A stretch of 64,000 bases of DNA from Umbilicaria muhlenbergii (lineage: Eukaryota; Ascomycota; Lecanoromycetes; Umbilicariales; Umbilicariaceae), in NCBI GenBank assembly GCA_000611775.1, contig KK106987.1, forward strand, positions 1-64,000. Direction: 5' to 3'. Position numbers and translations under genes: made by a program. Below the pieces are notes generated by a model. That model saw only the letters and a program-made list of their open reading frames with translations. It ran no database searches and was not told the origin of the DNA. Positions 60,978 to 64,000 of the stretch are shown piece by piece; position 1 is the first letter of the stretch; the number at the start of each line of letters is the position of its first letter.

Positions 60978-63900
60978 GAGTGTCAGGGCCACCATATAAT
61001 AGTATGACAGTATGACACTAGTACGACACTATAGTACAACACTATAGTACGACATTATATAGATATGATGACTCAGCGCCTAGCGCCTTGGCATCAAGTG
61101 AAAACTCTTCACAAGGAGGTTCAGAAACCTGCTTCCTCAGTGATCAGTTTTGCCACTGAATAGAAGATGTATAACCACTGCATTGACCCTATCATGACTT
61201 TTGCCTACGACACCCCGTTCAAACATCACTATGATGACCGTCGTACACTCAGCCTCTTACATACTGATCACTCAGTACCTTCAGGCGAACGGCCACGTTG
61301 AAAGCAAATAAGACATGATGGCATCAACACTTCAATCTCATCAGGCCAGTGAAACAGTCAACAATCAAGCTGAGGCAGGCCCTTTGATTAGCAGGTCTAC
61401 ATTATCAGTCGTTGATATCTCTACTTCTGACATCATTGATGATGATGAACATATCACTGCAGGCAACCTCAATGACATCATTGAAGATCTTGAGGCAGTC
61501 ACTGCTCATAATCAGGAGGTCATTGAGCGTCAGTGATTACAGCTACAACATGTATGACAAGAAATTGAGTTTAAGGATAATAAAAGGAAGCTCTGAGAGC
61601 TCAATCAACATCTGCAAGAAAGTCCTTCAACTATGATAAACTCAGAAAACAACACAGGTTCATCACATGAATTATGATGTTGAGCTATGACAGACATCAC
61701 ACCTCCCCCTTTTCAACACTTTATAAAGTCATGAGAGCCTCATCTCTATGCAGGAGGCGTCAAAGTCATGAGATGAAAACTTCAGAAATACCTGAACAAA
61801 ATCAATCAAAACTGAGAGCTGATGTCAGAGCAATTTCTTATCAAATGAGATTTCATCATCTGAGCAGGCACCTACCTTGAGAAAACAGTCATGAGTGACT
61901 GACAGAAGCAAAAAGAGCAGCATGATCACATCTGAGTCATTTATGACAACTTTTTAAAGGTTTTAGAGAAGAACCTATTCCTCAGTGAAGACACAAATGA
62001 ATGAAATATCATCATCTTCAATGCAGCTGAATTCTACAGTCATGATACAATCACCTCTTGATATAACAGATTATCAGAACTCTATCACTTTCTTTCAACC
62101 TCACACAAAGAGATTGACAAGATGCTCATTTGAGACTGCTGATGATCAAGACTTTCTCATCACATTCTGACTGAACTATGATGTTGGGATCTGACGCAGG
62201 TTGCAAGACAGTCAGTGCAGGAAATTTCAGCACATCTTGATATCATCATCAATCATGAACTGTTCTGAAGCCGCTCAGACACTAAAAAGGATCATCAAAG
62301 CAAAACTGACAACAACAACAAAAGTATGACACAGACGTCATACTATGACAGAAAAGAATCCCTCACTGAACAATAAACAACCTGTACTCAATTCATTCAA
62401 TTCAGCTGTGAAAAAGAGAACAACTCATGAGGTTTCTATCATGAAAGTGATCACAATCAGAGCCAGAATCTCAATCATATATTAATCACTGAGGGAGCAA
62501 TTATGATGATGACATGAACATTCACAACCCCCTCACGCTGACAAGGAGACTTCATCCCAAGGAATGAAGTGAATGCATGAAGGTCAGCAGGTCTCTGCAT
62601 TAAATATGAAGTCATCAGCCACTGAACAAATGATTGTATGACTGAATGATCTACAGCCGTCTTCACAGCAGTCAATGTGAATAAATGACTCATGAATCAC
62701 CTTCAGTTTGCCTCACTACTGATTATTGATGATATTCCACGTCTGATATCAGGGCAACTAGAGGTGGAACTGCACATAACAACAATGAGTGATATGATGA
62801 GCAAATCTTCACAATATTCATATATTATCAACAATGGCAGCCAGGGTAATATAATCACATGAGATGTTGTCAATAAGCTGTTCTTATCAACTGAATCCTA
62901 TGAGGCTCAAGGTAATGCATGAGGTAATGTGATTGAGCTATCAGAGTCTGTCATACTGATGATTACAGCATATGACACTGATGATTAATCTTATCACTAT
63001 AGCAATTGTTTCTTTATCACACAAGACAACACATCAGCTCCTTTTGTCCTCAGGCTATCATTTCTAGTTCATGCAAACTCAAATCACTACTATGATATGA
63101 GTAAATTCTTATGAAGAAAGCCAAAACATACTACTGCACATCATATATTCATCACTGGTGAAAAGAAGGCTTTGAAGAATGTTTTATGTATGAACAACCT
63201 CATCATTACTGACTGCTTTATAGGGCCGGCGGACCTAGTGGCTGATATGAAAAAATATACCCTTCAGATGAACTCATTACAGTACAACAGAGGTAAAGAT
63301 GTGTACAACACATTATCACCTGAATATCATGATTACACAGACATATTTCAGGTGACTGAGAAACAGTCTCTGCCTGAGAGAGGTTCACATGACTATGTCA
63401 TTGACTTGAAACCAGGGCAGCAACCTTCATTCAGAAAGTTATACTCAATGTCTCTGATTAAGCTTGATGTACTGAAGGTATATTTAGATGACATTATGAA
63501 AGCAGACATAATCTGCAAATTAATATCACCTGCAGCTTCACCTGTCATGTTCATGCTTAAATCAGACGGAAGCCTGCGACTGATCATTGATTATAAGCAG
63601 TTGAATGACATTATCATTAAGAACTGTTATCCTCTACCACTCATATCAGATATGTTGAACCGTCTTCAAGGAGTTAAGAAGTTCACTAAGCTGAACTGCA
63701 AGAATGCATATAATTGAATATGAATCAAGGGTGAAGATGAGTGAAAAACAGCATTCTGAACATGATTCAGCCTGTTCAAATATCTTGTCATGTCTTTCAG
63801 TCTCACAAATGCTCCTGCTATGTTTCAGGCCTTCATTGATAAAGCTCTTGATGAGTTCCTTGATATAACCTGCATGATTTATCTAGATGATATCCTGATC

Positions 63901-64000
63901 TTCAGCAAAGATGAATCTGAACATGAGGAGCATGTATGACAAGTAATAAATAAATTATGATGTCATGATCTTCACCTTAAGATCAGCAAATGCTTCTTCA
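60978..64000 (+). mobile_element. Decayed Ty3/gypsy element D, continuing past the window
   Basis: An LTR-like start, TGTCAGGGCCACCATATAAT, with short imperfect repeats of agtacgacactat lies at 60978-61060. A gag-like region follows at about 61.3-62.2 kb, a protease-like region near 62.75-63.1 kb and reverse transcriptase from about 63.2 kb to the window end, including KSDGSLRLIIDYKQLNDI and IYLDDILIFS. RNase H and integrase would lie beyond the window. It is broken in many places, though the reverse transcriptase start is better preserved than in elements A to C, suggesting a younger age. Confidence 0.7.

Overview
The window looks like a filamentous ascomycete chromosome (Pezizomycotina, probably Dothideomycetes; the class is inferred). 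Genes have several short GT-AG introns with CTAAC/CTGAC-like branch points. The gene content is typical of such fungi: a berberine-bridge-type oxidase, a GH125 mannosidase, a KP4-like secreted protein, an EHN-type epoxide hydrolase, a Ctp1-type citrate carrier and DUF7924-like proteins. GC-balanced gene-rich DNA alternates sharply with AT-rich, CpG-poor blocks of decayed retrotransposons, a two-speed layout.

Region 1 (1-5210) is gene-type DNA. It holds a DUF7924-like PD-(D/E)XK-fold protein (446-2199), a minus-strand 3' gene remnant with a 48-bp tandem duplication (2601-3020), and a secreted repeat protein (from 4547) that stops abruptly where AT-rich repeat DNA begins at 5211.

Region 2 (5211 to about 35890) is a repeat island. 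It holds modular tandem arrays built from three units (A about 333 bp, B about 133 bp, C 217 bp), a 13-copy 86-bp minisatellite, and three decayed Ty3/gypsy elements. One element (9916-21205, minus strand) has LTRs on both sides and is split by a 4.8-kb modular array bounded by a 13-bp target-site duplication. A second is truncated (about 25190-30352, minus) and a third is of another lineage (about 30353-35885, plus).

Region 3 (about 35890-59340) is gene-type DNA: aldo-keto reductase, KP4-like protein, FAD-linked oxidase, GH125 mannosidase, aldose 1-epimerase, epoxide hydrolase, a frameshifted F-box-like gene, a Ctp1-like carrier, a five-exon nuclear-looking PD-(D/E)XK-like gene and a beta-lactamase-family pseudogene. 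Several are secreted or sugar-related, and three are redox or epoxide enzymes. They could serve carbon acquisition and small-molecule turnover, but the sequence does not prove one pathway.

Region 4 (59341-64000) starts with a compact LTR-like sequence carrying hairpins. It then returns to CpG-poor repeat DNA with another decayed Ty3/gypsy element that runs off the window end.

The best candidates for something new are the secreted precursor-like repeat protein with a perfect 240-bp internal duplication, and the A/B/C modular array family with its fixed 3' end and variable 5' end.
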